NCBI RefSeq assembly: GCF_002195995.1
Contig: NZ_NHON01000062.1
Span: 1-36,854 of the forward strand
Length of the DNA: 36,854 nt
Source: Inquilinus limosus
Lineage (GTDB): Bacteria; Pseudomonadota; Alphaproteobacteria; DSM-16000; Inquilinaceae
Direction: 5' to 3'
Position 1 is the first letter of the stretch. Each line of letters starts with the position of its first letter. The notes under the pieces were generated by a model that saw only the letters and a program-made list of their open reading frames with translations, was not told the DNA's origin and searched no databases. This document shows positions 23,925-33,003 of this stretch, in pieces. The position numbers and the translations under genes were made by a program.

Positions 23925-24310
23925 TCGTCGTCGATACCTCGGCACTGATGGCGATCATCATGAAGGAACCTGAGGCGCAGCGATGCGCCGCGATCCTGGG
24001 ATCCGAGCCGGAACTCGTCATATCGGCAGGCACCGTGGCGGAGGCCATGATCGTCGCCGGCGGACGCCAGGTCGCACGCGAGATGGAACGGCTGATCACC
24101 GGGGCCGGCCTGGAGATCGCTGCCGTTACCCCGAGCCTGTCTTGGCGAGTGGCCGCCGCCTATGCCCGATGGGGCAAGGGAAATCACCCCGCGAGGCTGA
24201 ACTTCGGCGACTGCTTCGCCTACGCCGAAGCCGAGGCCCGGTCCTGCCCGCTGCTCTTCATCGGAGATGATTTCGCCCGCACCGACCTGAAATCCGCTCT
24301 CGACGGGTAA
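23921..24310 (+). CDS. vapC: PIN-domain ribonuclease toxin, VapC-type
   Basis: The 129-residue PIN-domain protein starts with GTG at 23921 (MIVVDTSALMAII), overlapping the antitoxin stop. The acidic metal-binding residues can be placed: D5, E41 (AGTVAEAM), D97 (LNFGDCFAYA) and D116/D117 (FIGDDF). VapC toxins are Mg-dependent ribonucleases that cut tRNA or rRNA at specific sites. All key residues are present, so it looks active. It converges on pheA with 10 bases between the stop codons. The RNA target cannot be read from sequence. Confidence 0.92.
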   Translation: MIVVDTSALMAIIMKEPEAQRCAAILGSEPELVISAGTVAEAMIVAGGRQVAREMERLITGAGLEIAAVTPSLSWRVAAAYARWGKGNHPARLNFGDCFAYAEAEARSCPLLFIGDDFARTDLKSALDG

Positions 24311-24320
24311 AGCCCGCCGC

Positions 24321-25175
24321 TCACTCGTCGGCGGCGAGCTGGCTCGGGTCGCGGCGGAAGGGATGGGCCGGATAGACGCCGAGCAGGTGGAAGTTGCGGG
24401 TGAAGAACTGCAGCTCCTCCAGCGCGAAGCGCAGCGACTGGTCGTCCGGATGGCCCTCGACATCGGCGTAGAACTGGGTCTGGTTGAACCGCCCGCCCAG
24501 CATGTAGCTCTCGAGCTTGGTGATGTTCACGCCGTTGGTGGCGAAGCCTCCCAGCGCCTTGTACAGCGCCGCCGGCACCGACCGCACCTCGAACACGAAG
24601 GTGGTCATCACCGGGCCGTTGTTCGGCTTCGGCCGCACCGGATCGCGCGACAGCACCACGAAGCGGGTGGTGTTGTGCTCGGCGTCCTCGATGTCGCTGG
24701 CCAGGATCTCCAGCCCGTAGATCTCGGCCGCCAGGCGGCTGGAGATGGCGGCGATGCCGGGATCCGACTGCTCGGACACCATGCGGGCGGCGCCGGCGGT
24801 GTCGGCGTGGTTGACCGGCTTCAGACCGCGGGCGCGCAGCCATTGCCGGCACTGGCCCAGCGCCTGGACATGGCTGTGCACCTCGCGGATGTCCGCCAGC
24901 TTGGTGCCCGGCAGCGCCACCAGCTGGTGGTTCACCCGCAGGAAATGCTCGCCGATGATGTGCAGGCCCGATTCCGGCAGCAGATGGTGCATGTCGGCGA
25001 CGCGGCCGGCGATCGAGTTCTCGATCGGGATCATGCCGAGATCGGCCCGGCCGTCGTGGATCGCGGCCAGCGCCTCCTCGAAGGACGGGCACGGCACCGT
25101 CTCCGCATCGGGGAAAGCCTGACGGGACGCCATGTCGGAATTGGCGCCGGCCCAGCCCTGGAACGAGATCCTCAT
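24321..25175 (-). CDS. pheA: Prephenate dehydratase (PheA, stand-alone)
   Basis: The enzyme converts prephenate to phenylpyruvate in phenylalanine synthesis. The 284-residue protein is monofunctional, with no chorismate mutase domain. The catalytic domain (1-180) has MIPIENSIAGRV and the TTRF motif at 169-172. The ACT domain (about 188-270) has AALYKALGGFATNGVNITKLE and binds phenylalanine for feedback control in the family. The ESRP motif of enteric enzymes appears as LESY, as I expect for alphaproteobacteria. The start overlaps the stop of kdsB as ATGA. Confidence 0.96.
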   Translation of the reverse strand: MRISFQGWAGANSDMASRQAFPDAETVPCPSFEEALAAIHDGRADLGMIPIENSIAGRVADMHHLLPESGLHIIGEHFLRVNHQLVALPGTKLADIREVHSHVQALGQCRQWLRARGLKPVNHADTAGAARMVSEQSDPGIAAISSRLAAEIYGLEILASDIEDAEHNTTRFVVLSRDPVRPKPNNGPVMTTFVFEVRSVPAALYKALGGFATNGVNITKLESYMLGGRFNQTQFYADVEGHPDDQSLRFALEELQFFTRNFHLLGVYPAHPFRRDPSQLAADE

Positions 25176-25924
25176 CGCGTCGCTCCTTCAGCGAGCAGGC
25201 GCCGGGCGCGCTCCAGCTCCTCCTGGGTGTCGACGCCGAGCGGCACGGTGTCGACGATGGCGACGTCGATCCGCATCCCGGCGGTCAGCGCCCGCAGCTG
25301 CTCGAGCTTCTCGCGCCGTTCCAGTGCCGAGGGCGGCAGGGTCACGTAGCGCTCCAGCGCCGCACGGCGATAGGCATAGAGGCCGATATGGTGCAGCAGC
25401 GGCCCGTCGCCCGACGGCGCCGTGGTGCGGGTGAAGTAGAAGGCCCGGCCGGTCCGCGCCCCCTCCTCCCGCTCGACGATCGCCTTGACGATGGCGGGGT
25501 TCGTCTTCTCCTCCTCACGCACGATCACCGCGGCCAGCGTGCCGATGTCCACATCCGGGTCGTCCAGCAGCGCCACCGCGGCCCGCGGCAGCGCCGGGTC
25601 CAGCGTCGGCAGGTCGCCCTGGATGTTGACGACGATGTCGTGGTGCCCGTCCGGATCGATGCTGCGCAGCGCCTCGGCGATGCGGACCGACCCGTTGGGC
25701 AGGTCCGGGTCGGTCATCACCGCGGTGCCGCCCATCGCCTCGATCGCATCAGCGATCGGCCGGTCACCGCAGGCGACGATCACCGGGCCGAGACCGGCCG
25801 CGACCGAGCGGCGCCAGACATGGACGATCATCGGCTCGCCATGGATGTCGGCCAGCGGCTTGTTCGGCAGGCGGGTCGCGGCCAGGCGCGAGGGAATCAC
25901 GACGATGGGGTTGGATGCGCTCAT
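25172..25924 (-). CDS. kdsB: 3-deoxy-manno-octulosonate cytidylyltransferase (KdsB)
   Basis: KdsB activates Kdo with CTP to CMP-Kdo for lipopolysaccharide inner core synthesis. The protein has 250 residues. The nucleotide-binding motif is VVIPSRLAATRLPNKPL (8-24). The metal/nucleotide segment is VNIQGDLPTLDP (99-110), followed by HIGLYAYRR and the conserved ALERREKLEQLRAL. Its presence shows a Gram-negative cell with Kdo-containing LPS. It is translationally coupled to pheA. Pairing of kdsB with pheA beside a CycM-type cytochrome is a usual alphaproteobacterial order. The divergent gap to the cytochrome (230 bp) shows no convincing promoter boxes. Confidence 0.96.
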   Translation of the reverse strand: MSASNPIVVIPSRLAATRLPNKPLADIHGEPMIVHVWRRSVAAGLGPVIVACGDRPIADAIEAMGGTAVMTDPDLPNGSVRIAEALRSIDPDGHHDIVVNIQGDLPTLDPALPRAAVALLDDPDVDIGTLAAVIVREEEKTNPAIVKAIVEREEGARTGRAFYFTRTTAPSGDGPLLHHIGLYAYRRAALERYVTLPPSALERREKLEQLRALTAGMRIDVAIVDTVPLGVDTQEELERARRLLAEGATR

Positions 25925-26154
25925 GATCCGGCGTCATCCACCGTTGCCGCGACGGCGTCAAGACCGTCCCGAATCCGGGATTGCCCCGCTTGTTCCCGCT
26001 GACGGCCGGGACGGCGGGCGCAAAGGGTGTCGCAGCCGGACATCGCCCCTTGCCAGACCGATTGGAACGCCTCTACAAGACGCCCGGGCCCGTACGACCG
26101 AATCGAGTCGTGCGTCCGGGGAGGTTGCCGTCGCGCTTCGAGGTGAGATCCGGC

Positions 26155-26787
26155 ATGGAATTCAATAAAATATTCGCCGCTGTCCTGCTGGCCGGCATCA
26201 TCGGAATGGCCACCGGGATTGTCGCCGACATCCTGGTCTCGCCGGAGCCGCTGCACGAGAACGCCTACAAGGTCGACACCAGCGCCGTCGCCAGCGCGCC
26301 GGCCGCCGGCGCCGAGCAGGCCGGGCCGTCGATCCCGCCGATCGCGCCGCTGATGGCCGCCGCCGATCCGGCCAAGGGCCAGGCCCTGTCCAAGGCCTGC
26401 ACCGCCTGCCACACCTTCGAGAAGGGCGGCGCCAACAAGGTCGGCCCGAACCAGTGGAACCTGGTCGACGCGCCGATGGGCCACAAGGACGACTTCAACT
26501 ACTCGGCCGCGATCAAGAAGAAGCACGAGGAAGGCGCCCACTGGACCTATGAGGAGCTGAACGAGTTCCTGGCCGGTCCGAAGGCGCATATCCCGGGCAC
26601 GACCATGACCTATGCCGGTATGAAGAGCGAGAAGGACCGGGCCGACCTGATCGCCTGGCTGCGCACCAACGCCGACACGCCGGCGCCGCTGCCGAGCCCG
26701 GATGCCGCCCCTGCCGGGGGCGCGGCCCCCGCGGGCGGCCAGGCCCCGGCCGGCGGGTCGGAGCAGGCGCCGAAGAGCGGCGGCTGA
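26155..26787 (+). CDS. Membrane-anchored cytochrome c (CycM/c552-type)
   Basis: The protein has 210 residues. An N-terminal uncleaved membrane anchor (about 4-27, IFAAVLLAGIIGMATGIVADIL) holds it on the periplasmic face. The heme-binding CTACH (C82, C85, H86) and the sixth ligand M151 in PGTTMTYAG mark a class I cytochrome c, which carries electrons between the bc1 complex and an oxidase. A Pro/Ala/Gly-rich tail with three PAGG units (residues 180-210) follows the heme domain and is longer than usual. The frame is open back to 25981, but residues before 26155 lack family similarity. The gene is followed by a strong terminator. Confidence 0.93.
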   Translation: MEFNKIFAAVLLAGIIGMATGIVADILVSPEPLHENAYKVDTSAVASAPAAGAEQAGPSIPPIAPLMAAADPAKGQALSKACTACHTFEKGGANKVGPNQWNLVDAPMGHKDDFNYSAAIKKKHEEGAHWTYEELNEFLAGPKAHIPGTTMTYAGMKSEKDRADLIAWLRTNADTPAPLPSPDAAPAGGAAPAGGQAPAGGSEQAPKSGG

Positions 26788-26813
26788 TCGCCGCAGGCCT
26801 GCAGTTCCCGGGA

Positions 26814-26845
26814 CGGGACCGCCAAAAGCGGTCCCGTTTCTGTTT
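26814..26845 (+). terminator. Intrinsic terminator after the cytochrome gene
   Basis: CGGGACCGC (26814-26822) pairs perfectly with GCGGTCCCG (26828-26836) around a five-base loop. It is followed by TTTCTGTTT. The position 26 bases after the stop codon and the T-rich tail make this the clearest factor-independent terminator in the window. Confidence 0.9.
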
Positions 26846-26936
26846 ATGTCTGGCTTTATTCGGTGCCGTGAGATTCCCTAGACTCCGCTTCTCCGCCGGC
26901 GCCCCCGCGGCGCCGGAATGCCGGTCCGGGATTTCC

Positions 26937-28811
26937 ATGCGCGTCATTGCCGCCCTGCTGCTCACCCTCGCCCTTGCGGCCCCGACGGCCGTCCGGGCGC
27001 AGGAGGCGCAGGCGGTCGCGACTGCCGAGCCGACGGCCAGCCACGCCCTGGCCCTGTTCGGCGAGCCGAAATACCCCGCCGGCTTCAGCCATTTCGACTA
27101 TGCCGACCCGGTGGCACCCAAGGGCGGCGCCCTGGTGCTGGGCACGGCCGGCACCTTCGACACGCTGAACCTGATCCCCCTGGGCGGCCAGCCGCCGCGC
27201 TCCCTCGGGCTGCTCTATGATTCGCTCATGGTCGAGAGCCAGGACGAATCCGGGGTCTATTACGGCCTGCTGGCGGAGAGCGTGACGATCCCGGACGACG
27301 CCTCCTGGGCCGTCTTCGCCCTGCGGCCGGAAGCGCGCTGGCACGACGGCGTGCCGGTGACGGCCGAGGATGTGGTGTGGAGCTGGGAGACGGTGCGCGA
27401 CAAGGCCGAGCCGTTCCTGAAATCCTTCTTCCGCGACGTCACCGGCGCCGAGGCGCTGGACGACCACCGGGTGCGCTTCACCTTTGCCAGCCGCAACATC
27501 CGCAAGCCGATCGGCCAGGTGGCGGCTTCGCTGCCGATCCTGCCGAAGCACTGGTGGACCTCCAGCGGCCGCGACATCGGCCAGGGGACGGTCGAGCCGC
27601 CGCTGGGCAGCGGACCCTACCGGATCGCCTCGGTCGATCCCGGCCGGACGCTGGCCTGGGAGCGGGTGCCGGACTATTGGGGCCGCGACCTGCCGGTGAA
27701 TCGCGGCCTGTGGAACTTCGACCGCATCCGCTACGACTACTACCGCGACCGCGACGTCGAGTTCACCGCGTTCAAGAGCGGCACCTCCGACTTCCGGCAG
27801 GAATTCACCTCGCTGTTCTGGGCCACCGGCTACGACATCCCGGCGGCGCGCGGCGGCCGCCTCATCCGCGCCGAAATCGCCAGCGAGGATCCGCGCGGCA
27901 TGCAGGGCTATCTGTTCAATCTGCGCCGCGTCCCCTTCTCCGACCCCAAGGTCCGGGAGGCGCTGGGCTGGCTGTACGACTTCGAATGGGTCAACAAGAC
28001 CCTGTTCTCCGGCCTGTACGACCGGCTGACCAGCTATTTCAACGCCGAGGGCTTCCGCTCTTCCGGCGTGCCGGAGGGGGAGGAGAAGGCGCTGCTGGAG
28101 CCGTTCCGCGGCCAGGTGCCGGACGCGCTGTTCGATACCCCTTTCACCCTGCCGACGACGGATGGCAGTGGCAACATGCGCGACAACATCCGGACCGCGC
28201 TGCGCCTGCTGAAGGAGGCCGGGTGGGAGCAGCGCGACGGGGTGATGACCAACATCGCCACCGGCGCGCCGATGCGGTTCGAGATCCTGATCGACCAGGC
28301 GGTCTATGAACGCGCCACCCAGCCCTTCATCGACCGGCTGCGGCAGATCGGCATCCAGGCATCGCTGCGCCGGATCGACACCGCCCAGATGCAGAAGCGG
28401 CGGCAGAGCTTCGACTACGACGTGATGCCGCTCGCCCTCGCCTTCTATCCCCCGCCGGGCAGCGAGCTGCGCAACTATTTCGGCTCGGCGGTCGCCGGGG
28501 TCGAGGGCTCGGCCAACTATATGGGCATCCGCAACCCGGTGGCGGACGCGCTGATCGACAAGGTGGTGGCCGCCCGCGACCTGTCGTCGCTGCAGGTTGC
28601 GACCCGCGCGCTGGATCGTGTGCTGTTGTGGAACCGATACGTGATCCTGCAATGGGGCAAGACCGACGCCTGGGTGGCCTATTGGAACCGCTTCGGCCAG
28701 CCGAAGACCCAGCCGACCCATCGGTTCGGCGACCCGAATGGGATCGCGTTCCCCTCGACCTGGTGGATCGATCCGGCGAAAGATGCGGCGCTGACGCGCG
28801 GCGGAGGATAG
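26937..28811 (+). CDS. yejA: Peptide/microcin C-type ABC solute-binding protein (YejA-like, first copy)
   Basis: This periplasmic solute-binding protein of family 5 (SBP_bac_5) has 624 residues and a Sec signal peptide (MRVIAALLLTLALAAPTAVRAQ). The segments HFDYADPVAPKGGALVLG, PEARWHDGVPVTAEDV and PLGSGPYRI are hallmarks of the YejA/oligopeptide group. It would deliver peptides or peptide-like compounds to YejBEF encoded downstream. Start 26937 is chosen because the signal peptide begins there; the frame extends to 26868 without family sequence. It lies 10 bases before a paralogous second binding protein. The gene symbol is by similarity and context. Confidence 0.9.
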   Translation: MRVIAALLLTLALAAPTAVRAQEAQAVATAEPTASHALALFGEPKYPAGFSHFDYADPVAPKGGALVLGTAGTFDTLNLIPLGGQPPRSLGLLYDSLMVESQDESGVYYGLLAESVTIPDDASWAVFALRPEARWHDGVPVTAEDVVWSWETVRDKAEPFLKSFFRDVTGAEALDDHRVRFTFASRNIRKPIGQVAASLPILPKHWWTSSGRDIGQGTVEPPLGSGPYRIASVDPGRTLAWERVPDYWGRDLPVNRGLWNFDRIRYDYYRDRDVEFTAFKSGTSDFRQEFTSLFWATGYDIPAARGGRLIRAEIASEDPRGMQGYLFNLRRVPFSDPKVREALGWLYDFEWVNKTLFSGLYDRLTSYFNAEGFRSSGVPEGEEKALLEPFRGQVPDALFDTPFTLPTTDGSGNMRDNIRTALRLLKEAGWEQRDGVMTNIATGAPMRFEILIDQAVYERATQPFIDRLRQIGIQASLRRIDTAQMQKRRQSFDYDVMPLALAFYPPPGSELRNYFGSAVAGVEGSANYMGIRNPVADALIDKVVAARDLSSLQVATRALDRVLLWNRYVILQWGKTDAWVAYWNRFGQPKTQPTHRFGDPNGIAFPSTWWIDPAKDAALTRGGG

Positions 28812-28821
28812 AGAGAGACGC

Positions 28822-30693
28822 ATGATCACACGGCGCCAATTCTCGATCGGCTCGATGCTCTCGGTTGCGGGAGCCTCGATCCCCCTGCCCCGGGCCTTTG
28901 CCCAGGGGGCGGCAGCGGCCACGCCCGGCTACGGCGCGCCGACCTACTACCTGCCGATGCTGGATCTGAAGGCGGCCTACCCGAAGGACTTCCCGCACTG
29001 GAACTATGTCCGCCCGGACGCCCCCAAGGGCGGCAAGCTGGTGCTGGGCGTCTTCGGCAGCTTCGACACGCTGAACAACATGACGACGGACGGCACCGAC
29101 GCGGCGGGCGTCGGGGCCATCAACGACGCGTTGATCACCGCCAATCTCGACGAGCTCGACACCTATTACGCCGATGCCGCGGAATCGTTCGTGATCTCGG
29201 ACGATAAGCTGTCGATCATCTTCACGATGCGCGACGGCCTGCACTTCCATGACGGCCATCCGATGACCGCCGAGGACGTCGCCTATACCCATCAGCTGCT
29301 GCGGGAAAAGGGAGCGCTGCGCTTCCGCGCCCGCTTCTACGACGATATGGCGAGCATCGAGGCACTGGACGAACGGCGCGTCCGGTTCACGGCCAAAAAC
29401 CTGAACAACCCGCAGCTGCTCAAGGCCATGGCGAGCTTCCCGATCCTGCCGAAGCACTGGTGGGAGGGCCGCGACTTCGGCGGGCTGACGATGGAGCCGC
29501 CGCTCGGCAGCGGCGCCTACAAGATCAAATCGGTGGATCCGGGGCGGTCCATCACGCTGCAGCGGGTCGAGGGCTATTGGGGTGAGGGCCTGCCGCAGAA
29601 TATCGGGTCGGCCAATTTCGACGAGATCACCTATCAGTACTATCGCGACCAGGACGTTCTGTATGAGGCGCTCAAGTCGGGCGAGTTCGATTTCATGGCC
29701 ATCGGCTCGCCCCAGCAATGGACGACCGGCTTCAAATCCGTTCCGGCCGTGCAAACCGGCGCACTCAAGCTGGAAGAAATCCCGGATGCATCACCGCAAT
29801 TCTATCTCGGCATGATGTTCAACCTGCGGCGACCATATTTCTCTGATGTGCGAGTCCGGCGAGCCCTTAACTATTTCTACGACTTTGAGACCACACAGAA
29901 AACCAACTACTATGGCCTCTACAGTCGCATCCACAGCTATTTTCCGAACACGCCGTTCTCCTTCAGTGGATTGCCGGAAGGCCGCGAGCTGGAGATTCTC
30001 GAGCGCTATCGCGGCAAGATCGCCGACGAGATCTTCACCACCGAGTTCAAGCAGCCGACCACGGACGGCAACGGCAACATTCGCGCCAATCTTCGGGCCG
30101 CGCTGGATCTGCTGAAACAAGCCGGCTGGGAATCGCGCGGCGGCAAGCTGACCAACACCACGGGTCAGGTGATGGCCTTCGAAATCGTCTACACCAGCCC
30201 GGAGACTGAGAAGACCATCCTGCCATTCGTCGAAAATCTCCGTCGTGCCGGCATTCAGGCCTCACCTCGCCTGATGGACGTGCCGCAGTTCCGGAACCGA
30301 ATCAACAATTTCGAGTTCGACCTGATGCCGGCACGGTTCGTGCCGTTCTTCCCGCCGGGAGAGGCGCTGCGCGGCGGCTGGAACTCCCGCTACGCCGACC
30401 GGCCCGGTGACGAGAACTCGCAAGGGGTCAAGGATCCGATCATCGACGAGCTGGTCGAGATGATCATCGCGGCGAAGACCTATGACGAGAAGGCCGCGAC
30501 CTGTAAGGCCTTCGACCGCTATGCCACCTGGCAGTTCTTTTCGATTGGCCTGTACGAGGACCCGGTCAACCGGATCGCCTACTGGGACATGTTCGGCCAT
30601 CCGGACACCCGGCCGAAGAACGATGTCGGCTTCCCCAGCACCTGGTGGTTCGACGGCAAGAATCCGAAGGCCCTGAGGGGACAGCGCCGGTGA
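28822..30693 (+). CDS. Peptide ABC solute-binding protein (YejA-like, second copy, Tat-type signal)
   Basis: This 623-residue family 5 solute-binding protein is clearly paralogous to the upstream one: HWNYVRPDAPKGGKLVLG, ILPKHWWEGRDF, PLGSGAYKI and FPSTWWFDGKNP have counterparts at matching places. Its signal peptide carries TRRQFSIGS, close to the twin-arginine consensus, whereas the first copy has a plain Sec signal. It may therefore be exported folded by Tat. By hand count 29761-29940 is about 49% GC, compared with roughly 65-70% around it, and the codon choice there differs, hinting at recombination. It probably feeds the same YejBEF permease with a different ligand. Confidence 0.9.
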   Translation: MITRRQFSIGSMLSVAGASIPLPRAFAQGAAAATPGYGAPTYYLPMLDLKAAYPKDFPHWNYVRPDAPKGGKLVLGVFGSFDTLNNMTTDGTDAAGVGAINDALITANLDELDTYYADAAESFVISDDKLSIIFTMRDGLHFHDGHPMTAEDVAYTHQLLREKGALRFRARFYDDMASIEALDERRVRFTAKNLNNPQLLKAMASFPILPKHWWEGRDFGGLTMEPPLGSGAYKIKSVDPGRSITLQRVEGYWGEGLPQNIGSANFDEITYQYYRDQDVLYEALKSGEFDFMAIGSPQQWTTGFKSVPAVQTGALKLEEIPDASPQFYLGMMFNLRRPYFSDVRVRRALNYFYDFETTQKTNYYGLYSRIHSYFPNTPFSFSGLPEGRELEILERYRGKIADEIFTTEFKQPTTDGNGNIRANLRAALDLLKQAGWESRGGKLTNTTGQVMAFEIVYTSPETEKTILPFVENLRRAGIQASPRLMDVPQFRNRINNFEFDLMPARFVPFFPPGEALRGGWNSRYADRPGDENSQGVKDPIIDELVEMIIAAKTYDEKAATCKAFDRYATWQFFSIGLYEDPVNRIAYWDMFGHPDTRPKNDVGFPSTWWFDGKNPKALRGQRR

Positions 30694-30710
30694 TCCATTC
30701 GCGGAACGAA

Positions 30711-30746
30711 GTCCGTCGCCATCCCTCTGGTCTTTTCGCGACGGAC
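30711..30746 (+). terminator. Stem-loop between the second binding protein and yejB
   Basis: GTCCGTCGC (30711-30719) pairs perfectly with GCGACGGAC (30738-30746) across an 18-base loop, followed by GTTTGA. It lies in the 62-base gap after the binding-protein stop. In ABC operons such hairpins often stabilise the upstream binding-protein mRNA or attenuate transcription into the permease genes. The T-tract is weak, so partial read-through is likely. Confidence 0.5.
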
Positions 30747-30755
30747 GTTTGACCG

Positions 30756-31871
30756 ATGCTCGCCTATATCATCCGGCGCCTGCTGCTGATCATCCCGACG
30801 CTGTTCGGGATCATGGTGGTCAACTTCGTCATCGTGCAGTTCGCCCCCGGCGGGCCGGTCGAGCAGATGATCGCGCAGCTGCAGGGCACCGCCACCGACG
30901 CGACCAGCCGGATCAGCGGCGGGGGAGGCGGTGATTTCGGCCGCCCGGCGGACAATTCCCAGCTTGGCGGCAGCAATGCCGCGTCCAGCAAGTATCGCGG
31001 CGCCCAGGGGCTGGACCCGAAGTTCATCGCCGAGATCGAGAAGAAGTTCGGCTTCGACAAGCCGCCGCTCGAGCGGTTCTGGCTGATGATCCACGACTAT
31101 CTGAACTTCGATTTCGGCCGCAGTTACTTCAAGAGCGCCGGGGTCGTCGACCTCATCATATCCAAGCTGCCGGTGTCGATCTCGCTTGGGGTGTGGACCA
31201 CGCTGCTGGTCTATCTGATCTCGATCCCGCTCGGCATCCGCAAGGCCGTGCGTGACGGTTCGCGCTTCGACATCTGGACGTCCGGCGTCGTCGTCGTCGG
31301 CTATGCGATCCCCAGCTTCCTGTTCGCCATGCTGCTGATCGTGACCTTCGCCGGCGGCCGCTACTTCGCCTGGTTCCCGTTGCGCGGCTTGGTCTCCGAC
31401 GGCTGGTCCTCCCTGCCCTGGTATCAGCAGATCCTCGACTATCTCTGGCACATGGTGCTGCCGATCAGCGCCATGGTGATCAGCGGCTTCGCCACCCTGA
31501 CCATGCTGACCAAGAACTCGTTCATCGACGAACTCGGCAAGATGTATGTGCTGACCGCGCGGGCCAAGGGCCTGACCGAGCGGCGGGTGCTGTACGGCCA
31601 TATCTTCCGCAACGCCATGCTGATCGTCATCGCCGGCTTCCCCGCCGCCTTCATCGGCGTGCTGTTCACCGGGTCGCTGTTCATCGAGGTGATCTTCTCG
31701 CTCGACGGGCTCGGCCTGCTCGGCTACGAGGCCGCGATCCAGCGCGACTACCCGGTGGTGTTCGCCACGCTCTATGTCTTCACCCTGCTCGGCCTGGTGA
31801 TGAAGCTGGTGCAGGACGTGACCTACACGCTGATCGACCCGCGGATCGACTTCGAGGCCCGCAATGTCTGA
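30756..31871 (+). CDS. yejB: Peptide/microcin C ABC transporter permease YejB
   Basis: This inner-membrane permease has 371 residues (E. coli YejB: 364). The N-terminus [33 protein letters not shown] is reduced here to its key pattern: a first membrane helix followed by APGGP. A polar Gly/Ser-rich periplasmic loop (about 45-90) follows, as in YejB, then five helices. The coupling loop is [20 protein letters not shown] (about 267-286), the EAA-type motif that contacts the ATPase. It follows the stem-loop by 9 bases and overlaps yejE by 8 bases. No strong ribosome site is visible before the ATG. Confidence 0.94.
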   Translation: MLAYIIRRLLLIIPTLFGIMVVNFVIVQFAPGGPVEQMIAQLQGTATDATSRISGGGGGDFGRPADNSQLGGSNAASSKYRGAQGLDPKFIAEIEKKFGFDKPPLERFWLMIHDYLNFDFGRSYFKSAGVVDLIISKLPVSISLGVWTTLLVYLISIPLGIRKAVRDGSRFDIWTSGVVVVGYAIPSFLFAMLLIVTFAGGRYFAWFPLRGLVSDGWSSLPWYQQILDYLWHMVLPISAMVISGFATLTMLTKNSFIDELGKMYVLTARAKGLTERRVLYGHIFRNAMLIVIAGFPAAFIGVLFTGSLFIEVIFSLDGLGLLGYEAAIQRDYPVVFATLYVFTLLGLVMKLVQDVTYTLIDPRIDFEARNV

Positions 31872-33003
31872 GGCGGCATTGTCTCAGGGCCGGGACTTCG
31901 CCCATCCGCGCTTCCTCGGCTTCCGCATCCGGCCGATCACCGCCCGCCGCATCGCCAATTTCCGCGCCAACCGGCGCGGGCTGATCGCGCTGTACCTGTT
32001 CCTGGTCGTGTTCCTGGTCACGCTGTTCGCCGAGTTCATCGCCAATGACAGGCCGCTGCTGGTCAAGTATGACGGCCACTACTACGTGCCGGTGCTGGCC
32101 ACATATCCGGAGACGGCGTTCGGCGGCGAGTTCGAGACCGAGGCCGACTACCGCGACCCGTTCGTGCGCAAGCTGATCGACGACAAGGGCTGGGCGGTCT
32201 GGCCGCTGATCCCGTTCTCCTACCGCACCATCAACTACGACCTGGACCAGCCCGCCCCCTCCCCGCCCTCGGCGGTGAACTGGCTGGGCACCGACGACCA
32301 GGGCCGCGACGTGCTGGCCCGGCTGATCTACGGCCTGCGCATCTCGATCCTGTTCGGCCTGACCCTCACGGCCATCGCCTCCGTGATCGGCGTCTTCGCC
32401 GGCGCGATCCAGGGCTATTTCGCCGGCTGGACCGACCTGATCTTCCAGCGGGTGATCGAGATCTGGTCCGGCATGCCGCAGCTGTACCTGCTGATCATCA
32501 TGTCGTCCTTCTTCGTGCCGGGTTTCTGGACGCTCTTGTTCATCATGCTGCTGTTCGAGTGGATGAGCCTGGTCGGCGTGGTGCGGGCGGAGTTCCTGCG
32601 CGCCCGCAACCTCGACTATGTCCGCGCCGCCCGGGCGCTGGGGCAGCCGGACCGGGTGATCATGTGGAAGCACGTGCTGCCCAACGCCGTGGTCGCCACC
32701 ATCACCTTCCTGCCCTTCAATCTGACCGGCAGCATCAGCCTGCTGACCGGCCTGGACTTCCTCGGCCTCGGCCTGCCGCCCGGCTCGCCCTCGCTGGGCG
32801 AGCTGGTCAGCCAGGGCAAGGCCAACCTGCAGGCGCCGTGGCTCGGCTTCACCGCCTTCTTCTCGCTGGCCATCCTGCTCAGCCTCCTGGTCTTCATGGG
32901 TGAGGCGCTGCGCGACGCCTTCGACCCGCGCAAGACCCAGGCCGCCAGCGCCCCGCCGCCCGCCGCCGATCCCGTGACCGACCCCAAGGGCCAGACGCCA
33001 TGA
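31864..33003 (+). CDS. yejE: Peptide/microcin C ABC transporter permease YejE
   Basis: This is the second permease subunit, 379 residues. The N-terminal helix (about 40-62) is preceded by [17 protein letters not shown] large periplasmic loop (about 65-140) is typical of YejE. The [20 protein letters not shown] segment and the EAA-type loop [24 protein letters not shown] (here given by its start and end, near residues 257-280) mark a DppC/OppC-class permease. The start lies inside the last codons of yejB, and the stop overlaps the start of yejF as ATGA, so translation is coupled through all three. Confidence 0.94.
   Translation: MSEAALSQGRDFAHPRFLGFRIRPITARRIANFRANRRGLIALYLFLVVFLVTLFAEFIANDRPLLVKYDGHYYVPVLATYPETAFGGEFETEADYRDPFVRKLIDDKGWAVWPLIPFSYRTINYDLDQPAPSPPSAVNWLGTDDQGRDVLARLIYGLRISILFGLTLTAIASVIGVFAGAIQGYFAGWTDLIFQRVIEIWSGMPQLYLLIIMSSFFVPGFWTLLFIMLLFEWMSLVGVVRAEFLRARNLDYVRAARALGQPDRVIMWKHVLPNAVVATITFLPFNLTGSISLLTGLDFLGLGLPPGSPSLGELVSQGKANLQAPWLGFTAFFSLAILLSLLVFMGEALRDAFDPRKTQAASAPPPAADPVTDPKGQTP

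Noticed and set aside
26856-28922. 688-residue minus strand frame antisense to the first yejA-like gene
   Set aside because: Shadow frame with Arg/Gln/His bias; the + strand has signal peptide and SBP family motifs.
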